From Spirochaetaceae bacterium (GTDB lineage: Bacteria > Spirochaetota > Spirochaetia > DSM-27196 > SLAA01), in NCBI GenBank assembly GCA_003564775.1, contig PXEI01000181.1:1-5668 (forward strand): 5,668 bases of DNA, written 5' to 3'. The notes beneath the pieces were generated by a model. The model had not been told where the DNA came from. It saw only the letters and a list, made by a program, of their open reading frames with translations, and ran no database searches. How positions within the stretch are numbered: position 1 is the stretch's first letter; the number at the start of each line of letters is the position of its first letter. Shown piece after piece: positions 1 to 5,668 of the stretch. The translations under genes were made by a program, and so were the position numbers.

Positions 1-1
1 C

Positions 2-1594
2 GGGTTGGAGTCGGAGCGCGTAGCCGGAGTGGGCCTGTTTCAGTCCCGTAGCGGAGTTGCGGCCGACGTCGTAGGCGCGCGTCTGGAGACGGATCTTGAG
101 CTTTACACCGACCAGGAACGTTGGAGTAGCGCCGGGGGGCACCGCCTTCAGATTCCCGCCCGCCCCGCGCCGCTTAGCTTCATGGACCGTTACCGCCGCT
201 CCTACGACAGCTTTGCACCTGGCATGTCGCGGGGCAACAGCCTGCGCGTGCGTCGGGCAGGTATAGGCAGTATTCTCCTGGAAAGCGAAGCAGTGCTTGT
301 AAGTGAACGACTGGATCAAGTCTGGGGTCTAACCGACAACACCAGCGAGGAAACGGTTTCCTGGATTGTTGACGGCAGCCTGCGGCTGAGGAACCGGACT
401 ACCGGGTACGAACTGCCGGATATCGACTATTTCTCGTCCTGGGTCGAGGCCTATGAGCTGTTGCTACCACGTACAGACCGTGACGCAGCACGACGCTCCG
501 GCGATATCCGGCGCCGCTTTGGCTACCGCCCCGATCCTTTGGGCTTTGATGTTGTGCTTGAGGGGGGCTACGAGAACAGCTCGGTCATTGACGGTCGGCA
601 ACGTACGAGCCTTTTGCTGCGAGGAGGACCAAGCTTCAGCTTTGAAACCTCACAACGCACGCGCTACAGTATTTCGCCTCGCTACGGACGCACCGCTTCA
701 GGCAGTTACCCGGCTCCCGACAACCGCGACTTTGCCGACGACTTTTCGGTCTACGGCGACTCTCTTGGTGAGATCCCTTACTTCTACTCATCCATTCCGT
801 TCTACGAGTTACTCCAAGACCGCGACGGTTTTGAGTTTGCCGAGACTACCGAAGGGCTCCCTTTTGCGCGTTACCGTCCCGAGATCGGGGTACAGTTTGA
901 GCGCAGTTTTGGTTCGCGCTTGCGTGACCTCTATGTCCCTTCAAACGCCAGCTTCACCTTTGACCGTGAGCTCCTGCGACGAGATGACTCGCTCACCGAT
1001 ACCCAGGGCATTAACCTCAGTCTGGAGTCGGTTGCCCTGAACCTCTTTGGCAGCCTGGGTGCATATCCTCTGACGCACCGCTACGAGAGTGATGAACTGA
1101 GCAACCGGATTGAGTACTCACTTCGGCATCGTGAGCCAGACTCAACTACCCTGCAGCGAATCCGATTTGAAAACACCACCCGTTTTTTTGCATCGCGCGA
1201 AAGAACGCTATCCCTCGACAGCCTTGTACTGTTTGAGCTGGAAGACTATTTCAGCCGTGAACTGGCAGGCCGAGCACGGTACGAGTGGCGCATTTACCCG
1301 GACTCACTGTTTGGCGTGCGCCGCTTTGACCCGCTGATTGAACGTGGGGCCTTTATTCGCAATACCGAACGGATTACCCTTTCCGAACGCCGAAACGAGC
1401 AACGACCGGAACGTGACCTTCTCACAATAGTGTTTGGCCACGAGAGCAAGCTTGAGATACCAGAGCGGGGCGCTGTACGTGTATACCTTGACCTTGGTGT
1501 CGGACGTGAGCCCTTCAATGTCGAAGACGGTGAGGTCATTAATCAGACCCTGCTTGGTGTGCAGGGTGGAATAGAAGCCGTTATTGAGTATTGA
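2..1594 (+). CDS. Unrecognised exported beta-strand-rich protein, C-terminal part (5' truncated by window edge)
   Basis: The reading frame is open from the first complete codon at base 2 to TGA at 1592-1594, so the true start lies to the left; the TTG at 5 has no visible ribosome binding site and is probably internal. The visible 529 residues (numbered from base 5) contain no cysteine, no obvious long hydrophobic helix, and many short stretches of alternating polar and hydrophobic/aromatic residues, for example around residues 198-228, 292-320, 336-350, 382-413 and 470-529. The chain is rich in Arg, Glu, Tyr and Phe. It ends in an amphipathic strand, GIEAVIEY, with a C-terminal aromatic residue, as is usual for substrates of the BAM outer-membrane assembly machinery. 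I infer an outer-membrane or surface-associated protein of large size. I do not recognise the family. An LptD-like or large surface-protein assignment is possible but unsupported. It is separated from the next gene by 84 nt, so it may or may not share its transcript. Confidence 0.72.
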   Translation, partial: GLESERVAGVGLFQSRSGVAADVVGARLETDLELYTDQERWSSAGGHRLQIPARPAPLSFMDRYRRSYDSFAPGMSRGNSLRVRRAGIGSILLESEAVLVSERLDQVWGLTDNTSEETVSWIVDGSLRLRNRTTGYELPDIDYFSSWVEAYELLLPRTDRDAARRSGDIRRRFGYRPDPLGFDVVLEGGYENSSVIDGRQRTSLLLRGGPSFSFETSQRTRYSISPRYGRTASGSYPAPDNRDFADDFSVYGDSLGEIPYFYSSIPFYELLQDRDGFEFAETTEGLPFARYRPEIGVQFERSFGSRLRDLYVPSNASFTFDRELLRRDDSLTDTQGINLSLESVALNLFGSLGAYPLTHRYESDELSNRIEYSLRHREPDSTTLQRIRFENTTRFFASRERTLSLDSLVLFELEDYFSRELAGRARYEWRIYPDSLFGVRRFDPLIERGAFIRNTERITLSERRNEQRPERDLLTIVFGHESKLEIPERGAVRVYLDLGVGREPFNVEDGEVINQTLLGVQGGIEAVIEY

Positions 1595-1608
1595 GCCGGT
1601 AGCGGCGT

Positions 1609-1636
1609 TTGACCAAGCGATGTAGTATAGTATGGT
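1609..1636 (+). promoter_or_regulatory. Possible weak sigma-70-type promoter upstream of the barrel operon
   Basis: TTGACC at 1609-1614 matches the -35 consensus at five of six positions. After a 16-nt spacer, TATGGT at 1631-1636 matches the -10 consensus at four of six. Transcription would begin near 1643, leaving a short leader before the Shine-Dalgarno sequence at 1667. A better -10-like sequence, TATAGT at 1626-1631, lies too close to this -35 (11 nt). This is the only non-coding gap in the window long enough to hold a promoter. The assignment is by eye and tentative. Confidence 0.33.
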
Positions 1637-1666
1637 GGACACCAGCGCCTTGAAACCTTCACACAT

Positions 1667-1672
1667 AAGGAG
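1667..1672 (+). promoter_or_regulatory. Ribosome binding site deciding a TTG start
   Basis: AAGGAG lies 6 nt before TTG at 1679. The next in-frame candidate, ATG at 1700, is 27 nt from this site and would remove the positively charged start (Lys-His) of the signal peptide. The site therefore argues for the TTG codon as the real start. Confidence 0.75.
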
Positions 1673-1678
1673 ACCCAA

Positions 1679-3073
1679 TTGAAACACGTCACAGTACTTA
1701 TGCTGTTCGCTCTGCTCTTGGCCATGCACCCTGTTCGCGAAGTTCGAGCGCAGGAGACTGGTGCCGAGGCAGAAAGTGAAACCGAGTCGACCGGACCGGA
1801 CATTAACTTTGGCTTGGGTCTGAGTTTTGGGGTACAGAGTTATTCTGATTCCGATGGTGAGATCATTACATTTCAGGCCTTCGGTTTTGTGCCGGAGCTG
1901 TCGGTTGGTAAGTTTGGGGTCGGCTTTGACCTGTTGCTGCATTACCGGTTCACTGGTGGCAGTGACGGCACCGAGTTTGAGGTACGAGAGGAAGACTGGG
2001 AAGCAGAGGGGTTCTCTGAGTTTCTTGAGGTGTATCTTCCAAAAATCCGTTACATCCGTTGGGCACATAAGGGTGACCCGATCTACGCCCGTTTAGGTGG
2101 TTTAGATGCGGTGACCCTGGGCAACGGTTTTATTGTGGGCAGATACAGGAACACGCTCTTTCGCCCCGATACCCCGGTATTTGGTGCCGAGTTTGACTTT
2201 GACGGCAGCGCGGTTGAGTTTCCTTATCTGGGTATAGAAAGCTTTGTTGGCAACCTCGCCGCCTTTGATCTTTTCGGTGCTCGCCTGTATGCCCGACCCT
2301 TATTTGGAATGCAGTCACCGCTACTCTCCCGACTGCAACTAGGTTTTACAGCCGCAGCTGACCGCGATCCGGCCTACTTTTTTGACAGAGATCCCCTGAA
2401 CACTGACGATACCTTTACTTTTGATCCTGACGAGGTGGTGATACTGGGCGGTGATCTGCGACTGCCGCTCCTTGCCGCACCCCCGGTGAGCCTGAACTCA
2501 GGCGCCGACCTGGTAGTGCAAGATGGTGACACTCTTGGCGGGCAGGTAGGTTTAGACGGCCGCGCCCTGCAGATACTGTTGTTCCGTTCTCAACTACGCT
2601 TCCTTGGAGACAACTTTATTCCTTCATACTTTGACTCAACCTATGACCTTTTTCGCCTGGAACGGTATTCGGTGTATTCCTCCAGTCAAACCGTGCGTGA
2701 AGGGCATGTGGGCTATCTTGTCGGGGCTGGACTCTCCTTGTTCCAGGATAGACTCGTTTTCCAGAGCAGCCTCGAAGGGCCCTTTGGTAATGTTGACGGC
2801 GTACGCCCCACCCTCCGTTCCGAGCTGCTGCTTAATGAAGGCATTGTCCCGGGAGTATCGATCTCTGCCGAGTACATCAAAGAAGGCATTAAGGATCTTG
2901 ACGATTTAGGGAGCCTTGACCGCACCCGCATAGGAAGCCGCATTAACTATCGCACCGGACCGGCGGTTATCTCACTGTTCTATCATGTCCGACACGACCC
3001 ACTTCGAGAGCAAATGGGGGACGACCCATGGACGGTGCGCTCCGGTCTTGAAAGCACCATAGCGCTCAACTAG
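1679..3073 (+). CDS. Putative outer-membrane beta-barrel protein, stand-alone paralogue of the FecR-barrel protein downstream
   Basis: A 464-residue exported protein. Residues 1-24 form a signal peptide: Lys2-His3, a hydrophobic core at about 4-16, then EVRA before Gln25, a plausible signal peptidase I site. No lipobox is present, so it is not a lipoprotein. Residues 25-41 are a short acidic, Glu/Ser/Thr-rich tether. From about residue 42 to the end there are repeated amphipathic beta strands, glycine- and aromatic-rich, with Asp-rich turns and no cysteine, as in outer-membrane barrels. Residues 122-158 and 200-232 align with the C-terminal region of the next gene product (residues 363-399 and 436-463), and a third match, YDxxRxER, occurs at 322-329 here and 583-590 there. 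The last residues, ESTIALN, lack the usual terminal aromatic. The stop codon overlaps the ribosome binding site of the next gene, so the two are almost certainly co-translated. A channel or structural barrel role is inferred; the substrate is unknown. Confidence 0.82.
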   Translation: MKHVTVLMLFALLLAMHPVREVRAQETGAEAESETESTGPDINFGLGLSFGVQSYSDSDGEIITFQAFGFVPELSVGKFGVGFDLLLHYRFTGGSDGTEFEVREEDWEAEGFSEFLEVYLPKIRYIRWAHKGDPIYARLGGLDAVTLGNGFIVGRYRNTLFRPDTPVFGAEFDFDGSAVEFPYLGIESFVGNLAAFDLFGARLYARPLFGMQSPLLSRLQLGFTAAADRDPAYFFDRDPLNTDDTFTFDPDEVVILGGDLRLPLLAAPPVSLNSGADLVVQDGDTLGGQVGLDGRALQILLFRSQLRFLGDNFIPSYFDSTYDLFRLERYSVYSSSQTVREGHVGYLVGAGLSLFQDRLVFQSSLEGPFGNVDGVRPTLRSELLLNEGIVPGVSISAEYIKEGIKDLDDLGSLDRTRIGSRINYRTGPAVISLFYHVRHDPLREQMGDDPWTVRSGLESTIALN

Positions 3074-3077
3074 GAGG
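3072..3077 (+). promoter_or_regulatory. Ribosome binding site overlapping the upstream stop codon
   Basis: A full AGGAGG lies 6 nt before ATG at 3084. Its first two bases are the last two of the TAG stop (3071-3073) of the preceding barrel gene. Ribosomes ending the first gene stop on the initiation site of the second, which suggests coupled translation of the two paralogues. Confidence 0.85.
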
Positions 3078-3083
3078 ACGGAA

Positions 3084-5339
3084 ATGACCCACACACAATC
3101 CACCGTAGCTGTTTCCGCCAGCGGGCGAACAGGTCTCAGGTTCTTTTTTGCAGTTCTGATCCTCTTAAGCAGCTTTGGGTTGCAGTCGATCTCGGCACAG
3201 AATGAGGAGCCGGTTGCCATATTGGTGTACTACTCGAATCAAGATGGCCTTGAGGTTTTGAACGCCGCGGGATTTCGGTACGAGCATTACTTCGGAATGG
3301 CCTTGTTGCCTGGTGACCGCATTGTAAACCAGAGCTCTACCGCCGAGGTAGAGGTTCTGCCTGCTGGTACAATTCTCAAAATTGCTACCAATACCGAGTT
3401 TGCGCTGGAAAGCATACAAGGGCGCAATCAAGCCCCAAGTACGAACCTGGATCTTGTTCGCGGACGAGTTCGCGGTGTTACCAGTACAATCGCTGGCAAC
3501 CGACTCCAGGTTCGAGCTGGCACGGTGGTTGGTGGTGTCCGCGGCACCGACTTCCTTTTTCAGCATGACCCCGGTGAACGGGCTCGGCTTGTTGTCCGCA
3601 GTGGCCTGGTAGAACTCACCAATACCGAGACCGGTGAGAGTATCCCGGTAGCGCAGGGACAGAGTGCCGAAGGATTTGCCGAGGTCTTGCAGATAGCGAC
3701 GCTCTCCCCAGAGGAGCTTGCCGAGGAGTTCGGCGAGCTGGAATTTGATGAACTGGACCCTGAGACGGTGCCCCAAGCCCAGCCGGAACCCGCGCCGGAG
3801 CCCGAACCTCAACCAGCTCCTGAGCCTGAGCCTCAGCCCGAACCTCAGCCCATAGAAGCGCCGGAACCTCAGGTACAAGACGCACCTGGTGCGGTACTTT
3901 TCGAGCGTATGGCCGACTATCTTGGTCTCCAGTTTGGCGCGGTAACGATTGAGGGAGCAACTTACTCACGAGTGGTCGTATCGCCACGTATTGAGCTAGG
4001 CCGATTCAGGGCAGCCCTGTATCTCCCGTTTATTTACCAGGAAGACCTTTTTGACCCCACAGATTGGTATCAGCCCGGAGGAAATAACGAATGGAGTTTC
4101 GGGAGCGACTACAGTTGGAAAAACGATACCGAGAACGCAATTGAGGACCTCGCTCGCGACCTCTCCTTAAAAATCTGGTACATCGAGTTTGGACAACGGC
4201 GTGATCCATTCTTTTTTCGTGCCGGTAATCTTTCGAACATCACCCTCGGTCATGGGATCCTTATGAATCGCTACGCCAACGACACCAACTTCCCGGCTGT
4301 CCGTCGACTTGGTGTCAACCTGGGCTTGGATGGAACCTACGGGGGCTTTGAAGCAATTACCAACGATGTAGTAGGTGCCGAGATCTCCGGAACCCGCCTC
4401 TATATGAGGCCAGCGGCCCCTCTGTTCCGTGCGGCCCTGGGTGTGAGCGCAGTTGCCGATATCGACCCCGCCGACTCATTGCGCGGTTTCAACGATGCCA
4501 GGTCGGATTTAATTGCTGATGCGGATCCGGTCCTGCTGAATGTCGCCGCCGACATTGATTTTCCGCTGCTTGAGACACGTTCAGTTTCGCTTATTCTCTA
4601 CAGCGAGGTCGGTGGCTTGCTCCCCTACCTGCGCAACGATTACGGCGATCCCGAAAACGGTGGCATAGAGTCGGGGCTACAGGAAGACGTGCTGTTTGAC
4701 TGGGACAAGCAAGAGCTGCGAAACTACGGAGCGTCTGCTGGCCTCACCGGACACATCTTTGCACTGGATTACAAGGCTGAGTATCGTTACAGCCAGGGTG
4801 TATTCCGGCACGGTGTCTATAATGCAGCCTACGATCGCAATCGTGCAGAACGTATAGATCAGGTCTTTCAGTACCTTGAAGATCCAGACAACGAGATCTA
4901 CGACATTGCCACCATGGGGATTTACGGTGAGGCCGGGATCAACATTCTTCAACTCTTCCGCATAGAGGCTGGCTATCTATGGCCTTGGGAGATGGACGAC
5001 AACGGCGATTACTCGCAATCTGACCGTGACGAAGCGCTGCTGAGGCTGGCTATTCTCCCTGGCTGGATGCCAGGCGGACTCTACGGTTCGTTCAGCTACC
5101 GGCGGGTTGGCTTTATCCCGACTCTACAAGAGCGGGAAGGCTTCAAGGACGCCGATCTCTTTGATCACAACACGCTTATGAGCGGCGAACTTGTACTTCC
5201 GGTTGCGCCAGCAGTATCATTTGTAGCGGGTGTCACCACGACTGTGCTCCGTGATGAGCAAGGACGTATGGTGTACGACTCTAAAGACCGGCCTGAACTT
5301 CGATCCTCCGTGAGCCTAGAGACACGTATTGGATACTGA
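3084..5339 (+). CDS. FecR-domain protein with proline-rich linker and C-terminal outer-membrane barrel
   Basis: A 751-residue exported protein with four parts. Residues 1-38 are a signal peptide (Arg15 and Arg19, hydrophobic core 18-33, then SISA before Gln39). Residues about 68-178 are a FecR domain (the Pfam FecR family): LLPGDRI at 74-80, the LVRGRVRG segment at 124-131, and the hallmark VRAGTVVGGVRGTDFLF at 143-159, followed by the strand VRSGLVEL at 171-178. Residues 205-229 are acidic, and 230-262 are an alternating Pro-Glu/Gln/Ala linker. Residues about 272-751 are beta-strand-rich and homologous to the preceding gene product; they end in SLETRIGY, with the terminal aromatic expected of barrel proteins. 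There is no cysteine. Classical FecR regulators have a cytoplasmic N-terminal region and one inner-membrane helix; neither is seen, and no sigma-factor gene lies in the window, so an anti-sigma role is unlikely. I infer a periplasmic FecR module tethered to an outer-membrane barrel. Ligand and function are unknown. Confidence 0.87.
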   Translation: MTHTQSTVAVSASGRTGLRFFFAVLILLSSFGLQSISAQNEEPVAILVYYSNQDGLEVLNAAGFRYEHYFGMALLPGDRIVNQSSTAEVEVLPAGTILKIATNTEFALESIQGRNQAPSTNLDLVRGRVRGVTSTIAGNRLQVRAGTVVGGVRGTDFLFQHDPGERARLVVRSGLVELTNTETGESIPVAQGQSAEGFAEVLQIATLSPEELAEEFGELEFDELDPETVPQAQPEPAPEPEPQPAPEPEPQPEPQPIEAPEPQVQDAPGAVLFERMADYLGLQFGAVTIEGATYSRVVVSPRIELGRFRAALYLPFIYQEDLFDPTDWYQPGGNNEWSFGSDYSWKNDTENAIEDLARDLSLKIWYIEFGQRRDPFFFRAGNLSNITLGHGILMNRYANDTNFPAVRRLGVNLGLDGTYGGFEAITNDVVGAEISGTRLYMRPAAPLFRAALGVSAVADIDPADSLRGFNDARSDLIADADPVLLNVAADIDFPLLETRSVSLILYSEVGGLLPYLRNDYGDPENGGIESGLQEDVLFDWDKQELRNYGASAGLTGHIFALDYKAEYRYSQGVFRHGVYNAAYDRNRAERIDQVFQYLEDPDNEIYDIATMGIYGEAGINILQLFRIEAGYLWPWEMDDNGDYSQSDRDEALLRLAILPGWMPGGLYGSFSYRRVGFIPTLQEREGFKDADLFDHNTLMSGELVLPVAPAVSFVAGVTTTVLRDEQGRMVYDSKDRPELRSSVSLETRIGY
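3285..3617 (+). other. FecR domain within the 751-residue protein
   Basis: Approximate extent residues 68-178. The part recognised is the sequence of short glycine-punctuated beta strands ending in GVRGTDFLF (151-159), the most conserved element of FecR domains. In FecR itself this domain sits in the periplasm and relays the state of an outer-membrane transporter. In many other bacteria, stand-alone FecR domains occur in exported proteins of unknown function, which fits this case better. Boundaries are by eye. Confidence 0.8.
3771..3869 (+). repeat. Low-complexity Pro-Glu/Gln/Ala repeat encoding a stiff linker
   Basis: Residues 230-262 of the FecR-barrel protein. From residue 234 to 256 every second residue is proline (12 prolines), the others being Glu, Gln or Ala. 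The DNA is an imperfect short-period repeat of CCN-GAR/CAR codons with mixed synonymous codons, so it is kept at the protein level rather than being a recent DNA expansion. Alternating-proline stretches of this kind are known from TonB, where they make an extended periplasm-spanning arm. Here it joins the FecR domain to the barrel. Confidence 0.9.
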
Positions 5340-5356
5340 TGTTTGAGTATGGATAG
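5339..5356 (+). other. Gene junction with overlapping stop/start (TGATG) and five-codon mini-ORF over the mutL start
   Basis: The TGA of the FecR-barrel gene (5337-5339) shares its A with an ATG at 5339-5341. That ATG opens only five codons before TAG at 5354-5356, in a different frame from mutL, and runs over the mutL ATG at 5349. A second candidate mutL start, TTG at 5343, is in frame two codons upstream. No strong Shine-Dalgarno sequence precedes any of them; only GGA at 5331-5333 is available. The layout suggests that mutL is translated by ribosomes arriving from the upstream gene. Confidence 0.4.
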
Positions 5357-5668
5357 TTTGCAGCAGTCGGAGCGCATACGGGTCCTTGATCCCCAGGTTG
5401 CCCGAAAAATTGCAGCTGGCGAGGTTATAGAACGCCCAGCCTCAATAGTACGCGAACTCATTGACAACGCGGTGGACGCCGGGGCCACACGTGTCACGCT
5501 GAGCATTGAGAACGGTGGGCTCTCACTCATTCGCGTCCAGGACGATGGCCGCGGTATGAGCATGACAGACCTCAAGGTCTGCGCTCTATCGCACGCTACC
5601 TCAAAAATTCGCAGTGAGGAGGATCTCCGCCTGTGCCGGAGCCTTGGTTTTAGGGGCGAGGCACTCTC
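5349..5668 (+). CDS. mutL: DNA mismatch repair protein MutL, N-terminal ATPase part (3' truncated by window edge)
   Basis: The first 106 codons of MutL, the GHKL-family ATPase that links mismatch recognition by MutS to strand removal in the cytoplasm. Visible motifs in order: KIAAGEVIERPASIVREL at 20-37; motif I with the catalytic Glu36 and the metal-binding Asn40 (equivalent to Glu29 and Asn33 of the E. coli protein); motif II DDGRGM at 65-70; HATSKI at 82-87; and motif III GFRGEAL at 100-106, where the window ends. All key ATPase residues in this part are present. The N-terminus is about seven residues longer than in E. coli MutL. ATG at 5349 is preferred; TTG at 5343 would add two residues. 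It begins 9 nt after the FecR-barrel gene with only a weak ribosome binding site, so it is probably the promoter-distal member of the same transcript. Whether the C-terminal endonuclease motif of MutL is present cannot be seen. Confidence 0.95.
   Translation, partial: MDSLQQSERIRVLDPQVARKIAAGEVIERPASIVRELIDNAVDAGATRVTLSIENGGLSLIRVQDDGRGMSMTDLKVCALSHATSKIRSEEDLRLCRSLGFRGEAL

Noticed and set aside
453..1040. + strand open frame of 195 codons inside the first gene in another frame
   Set aside because: It is rich in Thr, Ala, Arg and Ser in a pattern typical of a shifted frame, has no ribosome binding site, and lies wholly inside a better-supported coding region.
1595..1610. Possible terminator hairpin GCCG-GTAG-CGGC followed by GTTT after the first gene
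   Set aside because: The stem is only 4 bp and there is no T run; too weak to call.
1304..2068. Long open frame on the - strand (254 codons) across the end of the first gene, the gap and the start of the barrel gene
   Set aside because: It lies opposite two well-supported coding regions and one intergenic gap, has no recognisable domain, and its composition looks like back-translation of the sense genes.
3335..3353. Perfect 7-bp inverted repeat CTCTACC / GGTAGAG with a 5-nt loop inside the FecR coding region
   Set aside because: A stem of this size is expected by chance in a window this long, and it lies within conserved coding sequence with no regulatory context.
3084..3700. FecR-type anti-sigma regulator
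   Set aside because: It has a signal peptide at the N-terminus instead of a cytoplasmic region and inner-membrane helix, it is fused to a barrel, and no sigma factor is visible nearby.
3165..3878. Long open frame on the - strand (237 codons) opposite the FecR region
   Set aside because: Its Arg/Leu/Phe/Gly-rich start is just the antisense of the Pro-Glu repeat, which contains no stop codons in that frame. The sense strand has signal peptide, domain and ribosome binding site support.
1..5668. CRISPR arrays, tRNA or rRNA genes, insertion sequences, attachment sites
   Set aside because: Coding sequence fills nearly the whole window, the gaps are 84, 10 and 9 nt, and no matching repeats, RNA folds or transposase motifs were seen.

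Overview
The window looks like a chromosomal segment of a diderm bacterium, most likely a spirochaete of the Spirochaeta/Treponema type. This rests on the start of mutL at the right edge (its RELIDNAVDAGA version of the ATPase motif resembles spirochaete MutL as I remember it), on three consecutive genes for exported, cysteine-free proteins that look like outer-membrane beta-strand proteins, and on a fairly GC-rich base composition by eye. The assignment is inference; no rRNA or other strong marker is present.

Layout, all on the + strand: (1) 2-1594, the 3' part of a large exported protein rich in predicted beta strands, cut by the left edge and not recognised; (2) an 84-nt gap with a possible weak promoter and a good Shine-Dalgarno sequence; (3) 1679-3073, a 464-residue putative outer-membrane barrel protein starting at TTG; (4) after 10 nt, 3084-5339, a 751-residue protein with a signal peptide, a FecR domain, a TonB-like alternating-proline linker and a C-terminal barrel; (5) after 9 nt, 5349 to the right edge, the first 106 codons of mutL. 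The last three genes are packed tightly enough to be one operon, and no convincing terminator is seen anywhere.

The main result is that genes 2 and 3 are paralogues. The barrel region of the FecR protein aligns along its length with the stand-alone barrel protein, including a gap-free 37-residue block with 16 identities and a second motif, G-x-RLY-x-RP ... AxADxDPA. The pair therefore looks like a two-protein outer-membrane module: one plain barrel, and one barrel carrying a periplasmic (or surface) FecR domain on a stiff arm. The FecR domain here lacks the inner-membrane topology of a FecR-type anti-sigma regulator, so a structural or ligand-binding role is more likely. What the module does is unknown. 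The mutL linkage appears to be a case of a housekeeping repair gene trailing an envelope operon.
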